NCBI RefSeq assembly: GCF_005938215.1
Contig: NZ_VCPD01000001.1
Location: 558,001 to 622,000 of the forward strand
From: Ruegeria sediminis
GTDB lineage: Bacteria > Pseudomonadota > Alphaproteobacteria > Rhodobacterales > Rhodobacteraceae
DNA length: 64,000 bases
Direction: 5' to 3'
Shown here: positions 53,404 through 62,216 of the stretch, in pieces
Layout of the letters: every line of letters begins with the position of its first letter
Numbering within the stretch: the stretch's first letter is position 1
Position numbers and translations under genes: made by a program
Notes under the pieces: generated by a model
The model's database searches: none
Seen by the model: only the letters and a program-made list of their open reading frames with translations
Told to the model about the DNA's origin: nothing

Positions 53404-54024
53404 ATGCCCCGCGCCTTTGCACAACTGACTTTCACCCCCGCCGTCCGCGCCCAGCAGGAGCGGATGGGATCGGCCGGATCCTATGCCAAGTTCATCGACT
53501 CCGGCCCGCAGCAGGGACACCTGATCGGCGAGGCCGAGAAAGCCTTCATCGAGGCGCGCGACGGCTTCTACCAGGCGACCGTGTCCGAGACCGGCTGGCC
53601 CTATGTCCAGTATCGTGGCGGCCCGGCCGGGTTTCTCAGGGTGCTGGGGCCGCAGACCATCGGCTACGCGGATTTTTCGGGCAACCGCCAGTACATCTCG
53701 CGCGGCAATCTGGATGGCAACGACCGGATCTCGATGATCCTGATGGACTACGCCAACCGGCGCCGCCTGAAGATCCTGGGCCGGGTGGAAATCACCGAAG
53801 GCGCCAGCGCCGCCGCCAGCCTTCATCCGCAGGGCGTCGAAGCCCCGGCCGAGCGCGCCGTTCTCATCAGGGTCGAGGCCCTGGACTGGAACTGCCCCCG
53901 CCACATCACGCCGCGCTTCACCGAGGCCGAACTGAAGCCGCATCTCGACGCGCTCGGAGTCCAGTTGGCCCAGCTTCAGGCCGAGAACGAAAGGCTGAAA
54001 CAGGACCTGGCCGCGGCCCGCTAG
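53404..54024 (+). CDS. Pyridoxamine 5'-phosphate oxidase-family flavin-binding protein
   Basis: 206 residues from ATG 53404 (MPRAFAQLTFTPAVRAQQER), with CAGGAG upstream. The split-barrel FMN fold shows FIEARDGFYQATVSETGWPY, VQYRGGPAGFLRVLGPQTI and ILMDYANRRRLKILGRVEI. These are typical of PNPOx-like proteins with an unknown substrate, not of true PdxH. The C-terminal 30 residues (LAQLQAENERLKQDLAAAR) form a probable coiled coil. Likely oxidative or electrophile stress function under TetR control. Confidence 0.87.
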   Translation: MPRAFAQLTFTPAVRAQQERMGSAGSYAKFIDSGPQQGHLIGEAEKAFIEARDGFYQATVSETGWPYVQYRGGPAGFLRVLGPQTIGYADFSGNRQYISRGNLDGNDRISMILMDYANRRRLKILGRVEITEGASAAASLHPQGVEAPAERAVLIRVEALDWNCPRHITPRFTEAELKPHLDALGVQLAQLQAENERLKQDLAAAR

Positions 54025-54081
54025 GGCCCCGGAAACCCGCTACGTCACCCCGTCAACCGAGACCAGAAGGATACCGCTGAC

Positions 54082-54381
54082 ATGCTCCGCAAGATCGTCC
54101 ATGCCGTTGCGGCTTGCGCCGCCGGTACCGCATTCGCCGCCGCCGCCATGGCGATCGGCTTCGTCGCCTCGCCGGCGGCCGTTCGCACGCCGCTGCCCAG
54201 CGCGACGCAGATCCTGCTGCCTCTCGACCAGGCCGAGATTCCCCTGATCGCCCGCCCGCAGACCGGCAGGCTGTCCATTCCCGCCGGCCGGCCGACGCGC
54301 CGCGTCGCGCTTTCGGCGCGGGTGACCGGCGATCTGGTCCGGGATCTGGCCCAGATCCACCCCGGATTGCCCGGCCTCTAG
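54082..54381 (+). CDS. Small exported protein of unknown function
   Basis: 99 residues. MLRKIVHAVAACAAGTAFAA plus further Ala-rich sequence forms a signal peptide or membrane anchor; the mature part (LPLDQAEIPLIARPQTGRLS and on) has no known motif. Start supported by AAGGATA upstream. Lies 57 bases after the PNPOx-like gene on the same strand, possibly in the same unit. Confidence 0.5.
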   Translation: MLRKIVHAVAACAAGTAFAAAAMAIGFVASPAAVRTPLPSATQILLPLDQAEIPLIARPQTGRLSIPAGRPTRRVALSARVTGDLVRDLAQIHPGLPGL

Positions 54382-54444
54382 GTGAAAGCCAGGCCGGACG
54401 CCGCCCCCCGAGTGCCCGAAGCACCAGACCCAAAGGACTGACCC

Positions 54445-54807
54445 ATGAAACCCGAGCTGTTCAACACCGCCGTGGCGGTGACCGCCGCCCTTTTGCTTGC
54501 ATTGCCCGGTGCCGCCGACCAGGGAAAGGGAATTTCTGCGCATGACTCGCTGGCGGCGGAACCATCCGCCGCTGAGGAAACGGGCCAACACGCGGCCCAT
54601 CAGGGCGGGCGGCTTGCGGAGACCGCTGAGGCGCGCCGGTACAGCGTAACCCGCAGTAGCGGCGCCCCTCAGGTCACGCGGCAATGGCGTCAAACCGCGG
54701 CCAAGCCCGACGAGGCACCCGCGCGGATGATGCGGGCCATGCCGGACAAGCGGTTTTTCAACCCGGACAACCCCTACGCGCCGGGGCCCTTGATCAGCGA
54801 CAGGTAA
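54445..54807 (+). CDS. Small exported protein of unknown function
   Basis: 120 residues with a signal peptide (MKPELFNTAVAVTAALLLAL, cut near residue 25). The mature part is hydrophilic with a C-terminal DKRFFNPDNPYAPGPLISDR. No recognised domain. AAAGGA precedes the ATG. Its place after another small exported gene suggests a pair of secreted proteins. Confidence 0.5.
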   Translation: MKPELFNTAVAVTAALLLALPGAADQGKGISAHDSLAAEPSAAEETGQHAAHQGGRLAETAEARRYSVTRSSGAPQVTRQWRQTAAKPDEAPARMMRAMPDKRFFNPDNPYAPGPLISDR

Positions 54808-54829
54808 GGGCCGGGCAACGCCGCGCGCC

Positions 54830-56521
54830 TCACCCCATCCACCGCCGCACCGGCGCGTTGCTTTCCTCGAGCGGCTGGCAGACCACGTCCACCAGGGTCG
54901 GTCCGTCATGCGCCACCGCCTCGGCCAGAACCTTTTCCAGATCGTCCGGGTTCTCGACCCGCCACGACTTGACCCCGTAGGCCGCCGCCACCGCCGCCTG
55001 ATCGGTGCGGCTGAAATCCACGTTGTAATAGCGCGCGTCCTTGTCCGCGAACTGGCTGGCCTTGATCCAGCCGAAATTCGCGTTCGAGAACACGACGAAA
55101 GTGACCGGCGCGCCGACGCGGCAGACGGTTTCCAGCTCGCCGCAGGTGAAACCGAAGGATCCGTCGCCCATCAGCGCAACCGTCTTGGACGCAGGCCGCC
55201 CGTACCACGCGCCCAGCGCCGCCGACAGCGAATAGCCCAGCGCCCCGTGCGCGCGGTTGGTGATGAAATGCCGGCCGGGTTTCGGCAGCTGGTAGTAGGC
55301 CGAGAAATAGGGGCAGCTGGTGCCCGGGTCCGAGACCACGGTGGCATCCTCGGGCAACACCTTCATCAGCGCCGATATCACCCGCTCAGGCCGGATCGGG
55401 GCCTGCGGCGACCGCGCCAGCCTGTCGAACTGTTCGAACTTGCGCTTCTTCTTGTCGGCGACCGCGGCGGCGCCTCCGAACGTGTCCGCCCCCTGCCCGC
55501 GCGCATCCAGCACCGCGTTCACCTCGGCCAGCGCCAGCCGAAGGTCTCCGACCACCGCCACTTCAGTTTGGTAATTGGCGTTCATCACCATCGGGTCATT
55601 GTCGAAATGCACGATGCGCGTCCCCGGCTTCGGCGCCTCCCAGCGCGCGGTCGTGGTGGACCCGGCCCTGCATCCCATGAACACCACCAGATCGGCGGCC
55701 TCCATCATCTCCCAGGTCTCGTCGGTGCCACCATTCGACCCCACCACGCCAAGGCAGTTGGGATGGGTTTCCGCCAGCGAGCCCTGCCCCGAGATCGAGG
55801 TCGCGACGGGAATGTCCAGCCGGGTCGCCAGCCGGTCAAGCTCGTCCCAGGCCTGCGCGATCACCACGCCGCCGCCGCAGACGATCAGCGGGTTGCTGGC
55901 CGACAGGATCGCCTCGACCGCCGCCTGCGCCGCGCCGGGGGCCGGGGCTTGGCGGTAGGCCGGATAGGTGGCGGTGGCGCCGTCGGCCCAGATGTCGGAC
56001 ATGTCCACCGGGTCATACTGCACGTCGTAGGGCAGCCCGATATGCGCCGCGCCCGACCGGCCCGTCGTCATCGCCCGGAACGCCGCCCGCACCATGCGCG
56101 GGATATGGTCGGCGCGGCGGATCACCGTGTTCCACTTGGTCAACGGCGCCATCAGCCGTTCCTGATCGACCTCGGTCAGGGGGTACTTGCCGTAGGACGC
56201 CACCGAGATGTCGGTGGTGATGCCCAGCACCGCGTAAGAGCTTTCCGACGCCTCGATCAGCCCCGGCAGGATATAGGTGGCGCCGCCGCCCGACGGCCCC
56301 TCGGCCACTCCGACGCGCCCGGTCACCCGCGAATAGCCGTCGGCCATGTAAGTCGCCGAACGCTCGTCGCGGGTCAGGACATGGGTGATGCCGTGATCGA
56401 GCCGCAGCATCGCATCGTAGAACGGCAGCGTCGTATCCCCGCACAGGCCAAAGATATGCCGCACCCCCTGCGCCTCGAGCATGCGCACCATCGCCTCGGC
56501 GCCGTTCATCCGGTTGCTCAT
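54830..56521 (-). CDS. Acetolactate synthase-like TPP enzyme
   Basis: 563 residues from ATG 56521 (MSNRMNGAEAMVRMLEAQGV), preceded by GGCAGGTGAG; an ATG 27 bases earlier lacks a ribosome site. TPP-binding fold in three domains: N-terminal Pyr domain with the catalytic-type Glu in THVLTRDERSATYMADGYSR, central domain, and C-terminal PP domain with ALMGDGSFGFTCGELETVCR. No partner regulatory subunit is present, so it is not a standard IlvB; a carboligase or decarboxylase such as a sulfopyruvate/oxalyl/benzoylformate type is possible. Divergent from GntR. Confidence 0.85.
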   Translation of the reverse strand: MSNRMNGAEAMVRMLEAQGVRHIFGLCGDTTLPFYDAMLRLDHGITHVLTRDERSATYMADGYSRVTGRVGVAEGPSGGGATYILPGLIEASESSYAVLGITTDISVASYGKYPLTEVDQERLMAPLTKWNTVIRRADHIPRMVRAAFRAMTTGRSGAAHIGLPYDVQYDPVDMSDIWADGATATYPAYRQAPAPGAAQAAVEAILSASNPLIVCGGGVVIAQAWDELDRLATRLDIPVATSISGQGSLAETHPNCLGVVGSNGGTDETWEMMEAADLVVFMGCRAGSTTTARWEAPKPGTRIVHFDNDPMVMNANYQTEVAVVGDLRLALAEVNAVLDARGQGADTFGGAAAVADKKKRKFEQFDRLARSPQAPIRPERVISALMKVLPEDATVVSDPGTSCPYFSAYYQLPKPGRHFITNRAHGALGYSLSAALGAWYGRPASKTVALMGDGSFGFTCGELETVCRVGAPVTFVVFSNANFGWIKASQFADKDARYYNVDFSRTDQAAVAAAYGVKSWRVENPDDLEKVLAEAVAHDGPTLVDVVCQPLEESNAPVRRWMG

Positions 56522-56550
56522 CTCACCTGCCTCACTACTTGCGTTCATTA

Positions 56551-56560
56551 CTGTATACAG
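56551..56560. promoter_or_regulatory. Palindromic GntR-type operator
   Basis: CTGTATACAG is a perfect palindrome in the 102-base gap between the divergent TPP enzyme and GntR genes. It is close to the FadR-subfamily N-y-GT-N3-AC pattern and lies about 30 bases from the TPP enzyme start. Confidence 0.55.
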
Positions 56561-56623
56561 CTATGCATTAACTCTTGCGCACATGTCAATCCCGCCATAA
56601 TCTCGGCGCCGAAAGGAACCCGC

Positions 56624-57313
56624 ATGGCCAAGTCCGAAAGCAACGTCGACCGGATCTACGAGGCGCTCAGGCGCATGGCGGCCGATTTCGCCTTCAAGCC
56701 CGACGCCCGGATCAACGAAAGCGCGCTGGCGCAGCAACTCGACGCCTCGCGCACCCCGATCCGCGAGGCGCTCAACCGTCTGGTGGCCGAGGGTTTTCTG
56801 ACCTTCCAGTCGGGGCGCGGCTTTTTCTGCCGGTCGCTGTCGCCCGAACTGGTCATGGACCTCTACGAGGCCCGCGTCGCGGTCGAGGTCGAGGCGGTGC
56901 GCCTGGCCTGCGCGCGCGGATCGGATCAGGCCATCGCCGCGCTGACCCGGGAACTCGACGAGATCGCGCCGGATTACACCCCCGACGCCGACGCCGAATC
57001 GCTGCTGGCGATGGACGAGCGGTTCCACGGACAGCTCTGCCGGCTTTCCGGCAATGCCGAGCTGTGCCGGATCCTCGCCAATCTCAACGACCGCATCCGC
57101 TACCTGCGCCTGATCGACCTGCGCCGCCTGCGCGAAACCGCCTCGGACGAACGCACCATGGTCTCGGCCCATCGCGGCATTCTCGACGCGGTGGCGCGCC
57201 GCGACGCCGACGAGGCCGCCGCGCGGATGCGCGCCCATATCGAACGCCGCCGCGAAGGCGCGACGCAGGCGGTGCGCGACGCCTATGCCCAGCTTTACGT
57301 CCCCGATCTCTGA
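56624..57313 (+). CDS. GntR-family regulator, FadR/FCD subfamily
   Basis: 229 residues from ATG 56624 (GAAAGGA upstream). Winged HTH: INESALAQQLDASRTPIREA then LNRLVAEGFL. The FCD effector domain has the expected Asp/His metal-site residues in MDERFHGQLCR, a SAHRGILDAV segment and RMRAHIERRR. Probably controls the divergent TPP enzyme and the following catabolic genes in response to a small acid. Confidence 0.92.
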   Translation: MAKSESNVDRIYEALRRMAADFAFKPDARINESALAQQLDASRTPIREALNRLVAEGFLTFQSGRGFFCRSLSPELVMDLYEARVAVEVEAVRLACARGSDQAIAALTRELDEIAPDYTPDADAESLLAMDERFHGQLCRLSGNAELCRILANLNDRIRYLRLIDLRRLRETASDERTMVSAHRGILDAVARRDADEAAARMRAHIERRREGATQAVRDAYAQLYVPDL

Positions 57314-57320
57314 GGTTCCC

Positions 57321-58061
57321 ATGTCCGTTCATTCCGGTGGAAAAACCGTCTTTGGCGCCGCCGTCGGCATCCTGATGCTGGAAACCCGCTTCCCGCGCAT
57401 CCTTGGCGACATGGGCAACGCGATGACCTGGCCGTTCCCGGTCCACTACCGCGTCGTGCGCGGCGCCTCGCCCGACAGGGTGGTGCGCGGCGACCCAAGG
57501 GCGCTGCTGGACGCCTTCATCGACGCGGGGCGCGATCTGGTGGCCACCGGCGCGGACGGGATCACCACCAATTGCGGCTTCCTGGCGCTGGTCCAGGATG
57601 AATTGCGCGACGCCCTGGGGGTTCCGGTTGCCACATCCTCGCTGATGCAGGTGCCGATGGTGCAGGCCATGCTGCCGCCCGGCAAAAGGACCGTGATCCT
57701 TACCATCTCAAAGGCCACCCTCACCGACGCGCACCTGGCCGCCGCAGGGGTGCCGACGGACACGCCGGTCTACGGCACCGATGACGGCCGCGCCTTCACC
57801 CGCGACATTCTGGGCGACGCGCCGCGGATCGACTTTGCCGCCTGCCGGCAAGACCTGCTGGACGCCGCCGACGCGATCGTCGCCGGCGAACCGGATGCGG
57901 GCGCCATCGTGCTGGAATGCACCAACATGGTGCCCTACGCCGCCGACATCCGCAGGCGCACCGGGCTGCCGGTCTATTCGATCTACACGATGGTCCAATG
58001 GTTTCAGGCCGGCCTGATGCCGCGAAAATTCGCGCCGGAGTTGGACGACCCGCGCGCCTGA
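57321..58061 (+). CDS. Aspartate/glutamate racemase-family protein
   Basis: 246 residues from ATG 57321, 7 bases after the GntR stop. Two conserved Cys positions of the racemase family are visible, in GITTNCGFLALVQ and IVLECTNMVPYAA. The first 40 residues (KTVFGAAVGILMLETRFPRI) are atypical for glutamate racemase and fit the hydantoin/arylmalonate-type branch. Probably acts on an amino or dicarboxylic acid of the catabolic cluster. Confidence 0.82.
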   Translation: MSVHSGGKTVFGAAVGILMLETRFPRILGDMGNAMTWPFPVHYRVVRGASPDRVVRGDPRALLDAFIDAGRDLVATGADGITTNCGFLALVQDELRDALGVPVATSSLMQVPMVQAMLPPGKRTVILTISKATLTDAHLAAAGVPTDTPVYGTDDGRAFTRDILGDAPRIDFAACRQDLLDAADAIVAGEPDAGAIVLECTNMVPYAADIRRRTGLPVYSIYTMVQWFQAGLMPRKFAPELDDPRA

Positions 58062-58176
58062 CCCGGCCCCCGTCACCCGGACGCGCTTGCGGGGTTGCCC
58101 TCGGGCGCAAGCTTTGCTTTGTCTTGGCCGACCACTCCGGCCGGGGGAGAGGCCGGTCAGCCGAAAGGATCACCAG

Positions 58177-59049
58177 ATGGCAAAAGTCGCATTCCTTGGC
58201 CTCGGCGTCATGGGTTACCCCATGGCCGGGCACCTTCAGGCCGCCGGGCACGATGTCACGGTCTACAACCGCACCGCCGCCAAGGCCGAAGCCTGGGTGG
58301 CGCAGCACCGCGGCGCGATGGCGGCAACGCCGCAAGAGGCCGCCCGCGGGGCCGAGTTCGTCATGTCCTGCGTCGGCAACGACGACGACCTGCGCCAGGT
58401 CTGCACCGGCGAGGGCGGCGCGTTTCACGGCATGGCCCGGGGCGCGGTCTACGTCGATCACACCACCGTCTCGGCCCAGGTGACGCGCGAGCTTTACGAG
58501 GCCGGCAAGGCGCAGGGCATCGCCTTTGTCGATGCGCCGATCTCGGGCGGACAGGCCGGGGCCGAGAACGGCGTGCTGTCGATCATGTGCGGCGGCGACC
58601 AGCCCGCCTATGACGCCGCCGAACCGGTGATGCAGGTCTATGCCCGGATCTGCCGCCGCATCGGCGTCAGCGGCGCGGGCCAGATGACCAAGATGTGCAA
58701 CCAGATCGCCATCGCCGGCCTGGTGCAGGGCCTTTCCGAGGCGCTGCATTTCGCCGAAAAGGCCGGGCTGGACGGCCGCGCGGTGGTCGAGGTGATCAGC
58801 CAGGGCGCCGCCGGAAGCTGGCAGATGTCGAACCGCTACGAGACCATGCTGGACGATCATTTCGACCACGGCTTCGCGGTGGACTGGATGCGCAAGGATC
58901 TGGGCATCTGCCTGCAGACCGCCAACGAGACCGGCGCGTCGCTGCCGGTGACCGCCCTTGTCGATCAGTTCTACAAGGACGTGCAGAAACTGGGCGGCGG
59001 ACGCTGGGACACCTCGTCCCTGATCAAGCGTCTGCGGGCGCTGGGTTGA
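58177..59049 (+). CDS. 3-Hydroxyisobutyrate dehydrogenase-like NAD(P) oxidoreductase
   Basis: 290 residues from ATG 58177 (MAKVAFLGLGVMGYPMAGHL, with GAAAGGA upstream). N-terminal Rossmann motif GLGVMGYPMAGHLQAAG; substrate-binding motif DAPISGGQAGAENGVLSIMC; catalytic Lys in TKMCNQIAIAGLVQGLSEAL. Oxidises a beta-hydroxy acid such as 3-hydroxyisobutyrate, tartronate semialdehyde-type or a sulfonate analogue. It fits with the adjacent decarboxylase and racemase; precise substrate unknown. Confidence 0.9.
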   Translation: MAKVAFLGLGVMGYPMAGHLQAAGHDVTVYNRTAAKAEAWVAQHRGAMAATPQEAARGAEFVMSCVGNDDDLRQVCTGEGGAFHGMARGAVYVDHTTVSAQVTRELYEAGKAQGIAFVDAPISGGQAGAENGVLSIMCGGDQPAYDAAEPVMQVYARICRRIGVSGAGQMTKMCNQIAIAGLVQGLSEALHFAEKAGLDGRAVVEVISQGAAGSWQMSNRYETMLDDHFDHGFAVDWMRKDLGICLQTANETGASLPVTALVDQFYKDVQKLGGGRWDTSSLIKRLRALG

Positions 59050-59100
59050 ACGCATCGCCCCCTGGCGTGGCCGCGGGCCAATCGAAGGACATCTGAACGC

Positions 59101-62100
59101 ATGAGCAACGACGTGGAATTCTGGGCCCGCGCCCTGCGGCAGCACTGGGGCATCGCCGCCAGCCTCAGCCGTCTGGATGGCGAGTACGATCTGAACTTCC
59201 TGGCCGAGGCCGCGAACGGTCAGGACTACGTGCTCAAGGTCATGCGCCCGGGCTGCGACGCGGGACTGGTGGACCTGCAGATCAAGGCGCTGGAGCATAT
59301 CGCGGCGCAGGCCCCGGGCCTGCCCTTTCCGGCGGTGATCCCGGCGCTGGACGGAACCGCGCTGCCCGAGATTGCCGACGAAACCGGCGCGCCGCGGCTG
59401 GTCTGGCTGCAGGAACGGCTGCCGGGTCGCTGCTACGCGAAATCCACGCCGAAATCCGAGGACCTGATCCTCAAGCTGGGGCGGGTGCTGGGGGCGACCG
59501 GCCGGGCGCTGCAACGGTTCAGCCATGACGGCCTGCATCGCAGGGACTTCAAGTGGGACCTGACGCAGGCCGGCTGGATCGCGAACGAACTGGACGCAGT
59601 CACCGACCCGGCGCGCCGCGCGCTGCTGCACCAGATCGCCGCCGGCTATGCCGCCATTTCCGACGACCTGGCCGGGCTGCCCCGGCAGGCCATCCACAAC
59701 GACGCCAACGACTACAACATTCTGGTCGAAGGCGACCTGGGAGAACGCCGGACGATCTCGGGCCTGATCGATCTGGGCGACATGTGCGCCGCCCCGCGGG
59801 TCTGCGACCTTGCCATTGCCGGGGCCTACGTGGTTCTCGATCATCCCAAACCCGAGCGGGCGCTTGCCGCGCTGGTCCGCGGCTACCACGCCGCCAACCG
59901 CCTGACTGGCGAAGAAATAGACCTGATCTGGCCGCTGCTGCGCATGCGGCTGGCAGTGTCGGTGGTGAACTCCACCCTCATGGCCATCGAGAATCCCGGC
60001 GATCCCTACGTGACGGTCAGCCAGGCCCCGGCCTGGCGGTTCCTTGAAAACGGCGCGGTCAATGGCGGGCTGATGCCGGCCCGCCTGCGCGCCGCCTGCC
60101 ATCTGCCGGTGACGGACGGGGCCCAGCGCATCCACGCCTATCTGAACGACCACCGCGGCGAGTTCGCGCAGCTTCTGGGCGAAGACCTGGGCGACGCGCC
60201 GCTGGGCTCGCTTTCGGTCGAGAATTCGACCTGGCCGCGTGACCCGTTCCACCTGCCGCCCGACGAGGCCGCCCGCGTGGGCGAGGAATTCGGAGACGGC
60301 ATCTGGCTTGGTTACTACAACGAACCGCGCCTGATCTACGCGGCACCGGCCTTCCGCAAGGGGCCGTGGAAAGCCTCGGACCGGCGCACGGTGCATCTGG
60401 CGGTCGATGTCTTCGCCCCCGCCGGGACCACGCTCTACGCGCCGCTCAGCGGCCGGGTCGAGGCGGTCGAGAACCGCGACAACCACCTGGATTACGGCGG
60501 CGTCGTGATCCTGCACCACGAAACCCCCGAGGGCGATCCGTTCTACACGCTCTATGGCCATCTCGAACCCGAGGTCTGCGACCGGCTGAAACCCGGCGAT
60601 CCTGTGGCGCAGGGCGCGGCCTTCGCTCGGCTGGGCGACCCCGCCCAGAACGGCGGCTGGGCGCCGCATGTGCATTTCCAGCTGGCCCTGACCACCGACG
60701 GCATGGAAAACGACTGGCCCGGCGTCGGCGACCCGGACGAGCTTGACCTGTGGCATGGCGTTTGCCCGAACCCGGCGGCGCTGCTGAACCTGCCCGACGA
60801 CAAGGTGTTCTACCGCCCGACCGACAAGGGCGCGGTGCTGCAGGGGCGGCGCGACCATTTCGGCGGCAATCTCAGCCTCACCTATGACGATCCGGTCATG
60901 CTGGTGCGCGGCTGGCGGCATCACCTGTTCGACGAATGGGGCCGGCCCTATCTGGACGCCTACAACAACGTGCCGCACGTCGGCCACGCGCATCCGCGCA
61001 TCAGGGCCGTGGCGGCGGATCAGCTGGGGCGGATGAATTCGAACACCCGCTATCTGCACCCGGCGCAGACCGCCTTTGCCGAAAAGCTGCTGTCCAAGCT
61101 GCCGGATCACCTGCAGGTCTGCTTTTTCGTCAACTCCGGCACCGAGGCCAACGAACTGGCCCTGCGCCTGGCGCGCGCCCATACCGGGGTCAGGGGGATG
61201 GTGACGCCGGATCACGGCTATCACGGCAACACCACCGGCGCGATCGACATTTCGGCCTACAAGTTCAACAAGCCGGGCGGGCCCGGACAGCCCGACTGGG
61301 TAGAGCTGGTCGAGGTGGCCGACGACTATCGCGGTTCGTTCCGGCGCGACGACCCCGAGCGGGCGCGGAAATTCGCGGATCTCGTGGACCCCGCCATCGC
61401 CGCGCTGGAAGAGAAAGGCCACGGCGTCGCGGGTTTCATCGCCGAAACCTTCCCCTCGGTCGGCGGCCAGATCATTCCGCCCAAGGGCTATCTGCCGGCG
61501 GTCTACGAAAAGATCCGCGCGGCGGGCGGCATCTGCATCGCCGACGAGGTGCAGACCGGGCTGGGACGGCTGGGCGAGTATTACTTCGGGTTCGAGCATC
61601 AGGGCGCGCTGCCCGACATCGTCGTTCTGGGCAAGCCGATCGGCAACGGCCATCCGCTGGGCGTGCTGGTCACGACCCGGGAAATCGCCGACAGCTTCGC
61701 CAGGGGGCCTGAGTTCTTTTCCACCTTCGGCGGCTCGACCCTGTCCTGCCGGATCGGCGACGAGGTTCTGGACATCGTCGACGACGAGGGCCTGCAGGAC
61801 AACGCCCGCCTGATGGGCAATCGCCTGATCGAGGGCCTGCGCCGGATCGAATCCGATTTCGCTTGCGTCGGCGACGTGCGCGGCATGGGGCTGTTCCTGG
61901 GGGTGGAACTGGTCAATTCCGACGGCAGCGAAGGCACCGAGATCTGCGGATACGTCAAGAACCGGATGCGCGACCACCGCATCCTGATCGGCAGCGAAGG
62001 GCCCAGGGACAACATCCTCAAGATCCGCCCGCCCCTGACCATCGAGGCCGAGGACGTGGACATGATCCTGTGGGCCCTGCGCGACGTGCTGGCCGAGGTG

Positions 62101-62169
62101 GGCGACAAGGCCCCCGCGCCCGTGTGCGACCACGGCCACCACCATCATCACGGCTGCGGCTGCTGCTGA
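59101..62169 (+). CDS. Trifunctional fusion: APH-type kinase, M23-type domain, class III aminotransferase/phospho-lyase
   Basis: 1022 residues. Residues 1 to about 320: aminoglycoside-phosphotransferase-like kinase with catalytic AIHNDANDYNILV (about 198) and ISGLIDLGDMC. About 400-560: M23-peptidase-like domain with VHLAVDVFAPAG, FYTLYGHLEPE and HVHFQL metal ligands. About 590-1000: class III aminotransferase with NSGTEANELALRLARAHTG, IADEVQTGLGRLG and the PLP Lys in VVLGKPIGNGHPLG (about 844). The tail is CDHGHHHHHGCGCC. Kinase plus phospho-lyase resembles the hydroxylysine kinase/5-phosphohydroxylysine phospho-lyase and ethanolamine-phosphate phospho-lyase pairs, so the protein may phosphorylate then eliminate an amino alcohol. 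Last gene of the cluster. Confidence 0.88.
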   Translation: MSNDVEFWARALRQHWGIAASLSRLDGEYDLNFLAEAANGQDYVLKVMRPGCDAGLVDLQIKALEHIAAQAPGLPFPAVIPALDGTALPEIADETGAPRLVWLQERLPGRCYAKSTPKSEDLILKLGRVLGATGRALQRFSHDGLHRRDFKWDLTQAGWIANELDAVTDPARRALLHQIAAGYAAISDDLAGLPRQAIHNDANDYNILVEGDLGERRTISGLIDLGDMCAAPRVCDLAIAGAYVVLDHPKPERALAALVRGYHAANRLTGEEIDLIWPLLRMRLAVSVVNSTLMAIENPGDPYVTVSQAPAWRFLENGAVNGGLMPARLRAACHLPVTDGAQRIHAYLNDHRGEFAQLLGEDLGDAPLGSLSVENSTWPRDPFHLPPDEAARVGEEFGDGIWLGYYNEPRLIYAAPAFRKGPWKASDRRTVHLAVDVFAPAGTTLYAPLSGRVEAVENRDNHLDYGGVVILHHETPEGDPFYTLYGHLEPEVCDRLKPGDPVAQGAAFARLGDPAQNGGWAPHVHFQLALTTDGMENDWPGVGDPDELDLWHGVCPNPAALLNLPDDKVFYRPTDKGAVLQGRRDHFGGNLSLTYDDPVMLVRGWRHHLFDEWGRPYLDAYNNVPHVGHAHPRIRAVAADQLGRMNSNTRYLHPAQTAFAEKLLSKLPDHLQVCFFVNSGTEANELALRLARAHTGVRGMVTPDHGYHGNTTGAIDISAYKFNKPGGPGQPDWVELVEVADDYRGSFRRDDPERARKFADLVDPAIAALEEKGHGVAGFIAETFPSVGGQIIPPKGYLPAVYEKIRAAGGICIADEVQTGLGRLGEYYFGFEHQGALPDIVVLGKPIGNGHPLGVLVTTREIADSFARGPEFFSTFGGSTLSCRIGDEVLDIVDDEGLQDNARLMGNRLIEGLRRIESDFACVGDVRGMGLFLGVELVNSDGSEGTEICGYVKNRMRDHRILIGSEGPRDNILKIRPPLTIEAEDVDMILWALRDVLAEVGDKAPAPVCDHGHHHHHGCGCC

Positions 62170-62175
62170 TACCGG

Positions 62176-62199
62176 GTCCCGGCTCGGCCGAGCCGGGAC
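62176..62199. terminator. 24-bp perfect palindrome, bidirectional terminator-like
   Basis: GTCCCGGCTCGG paired with CCGAGCCGGGAC makes a full 12-bp inverted repeat between the convergent fusion gene and the hemP-partner gene. Very stable hairpin; no U-tract. Confidence 0.6.
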
Positions 62200-62216
62200 G
62201 CGATCTCAATGGCCGG

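Noticed and set aside
54040..54909. A 289-codon minus-strand frame across the two small exported genes
   Set aside because: Arg/Gly-rich shadow with no motif; the plus strand has start sites with ribosome sites and signal peptides, though these genes are themselves of moderate confidence.
57796..62151. A 1451-codon minus-strand frame across the racemase-to-fusion region
   Set aside because: It runs against three well-supported genes and has the composition of an antisense shadow.
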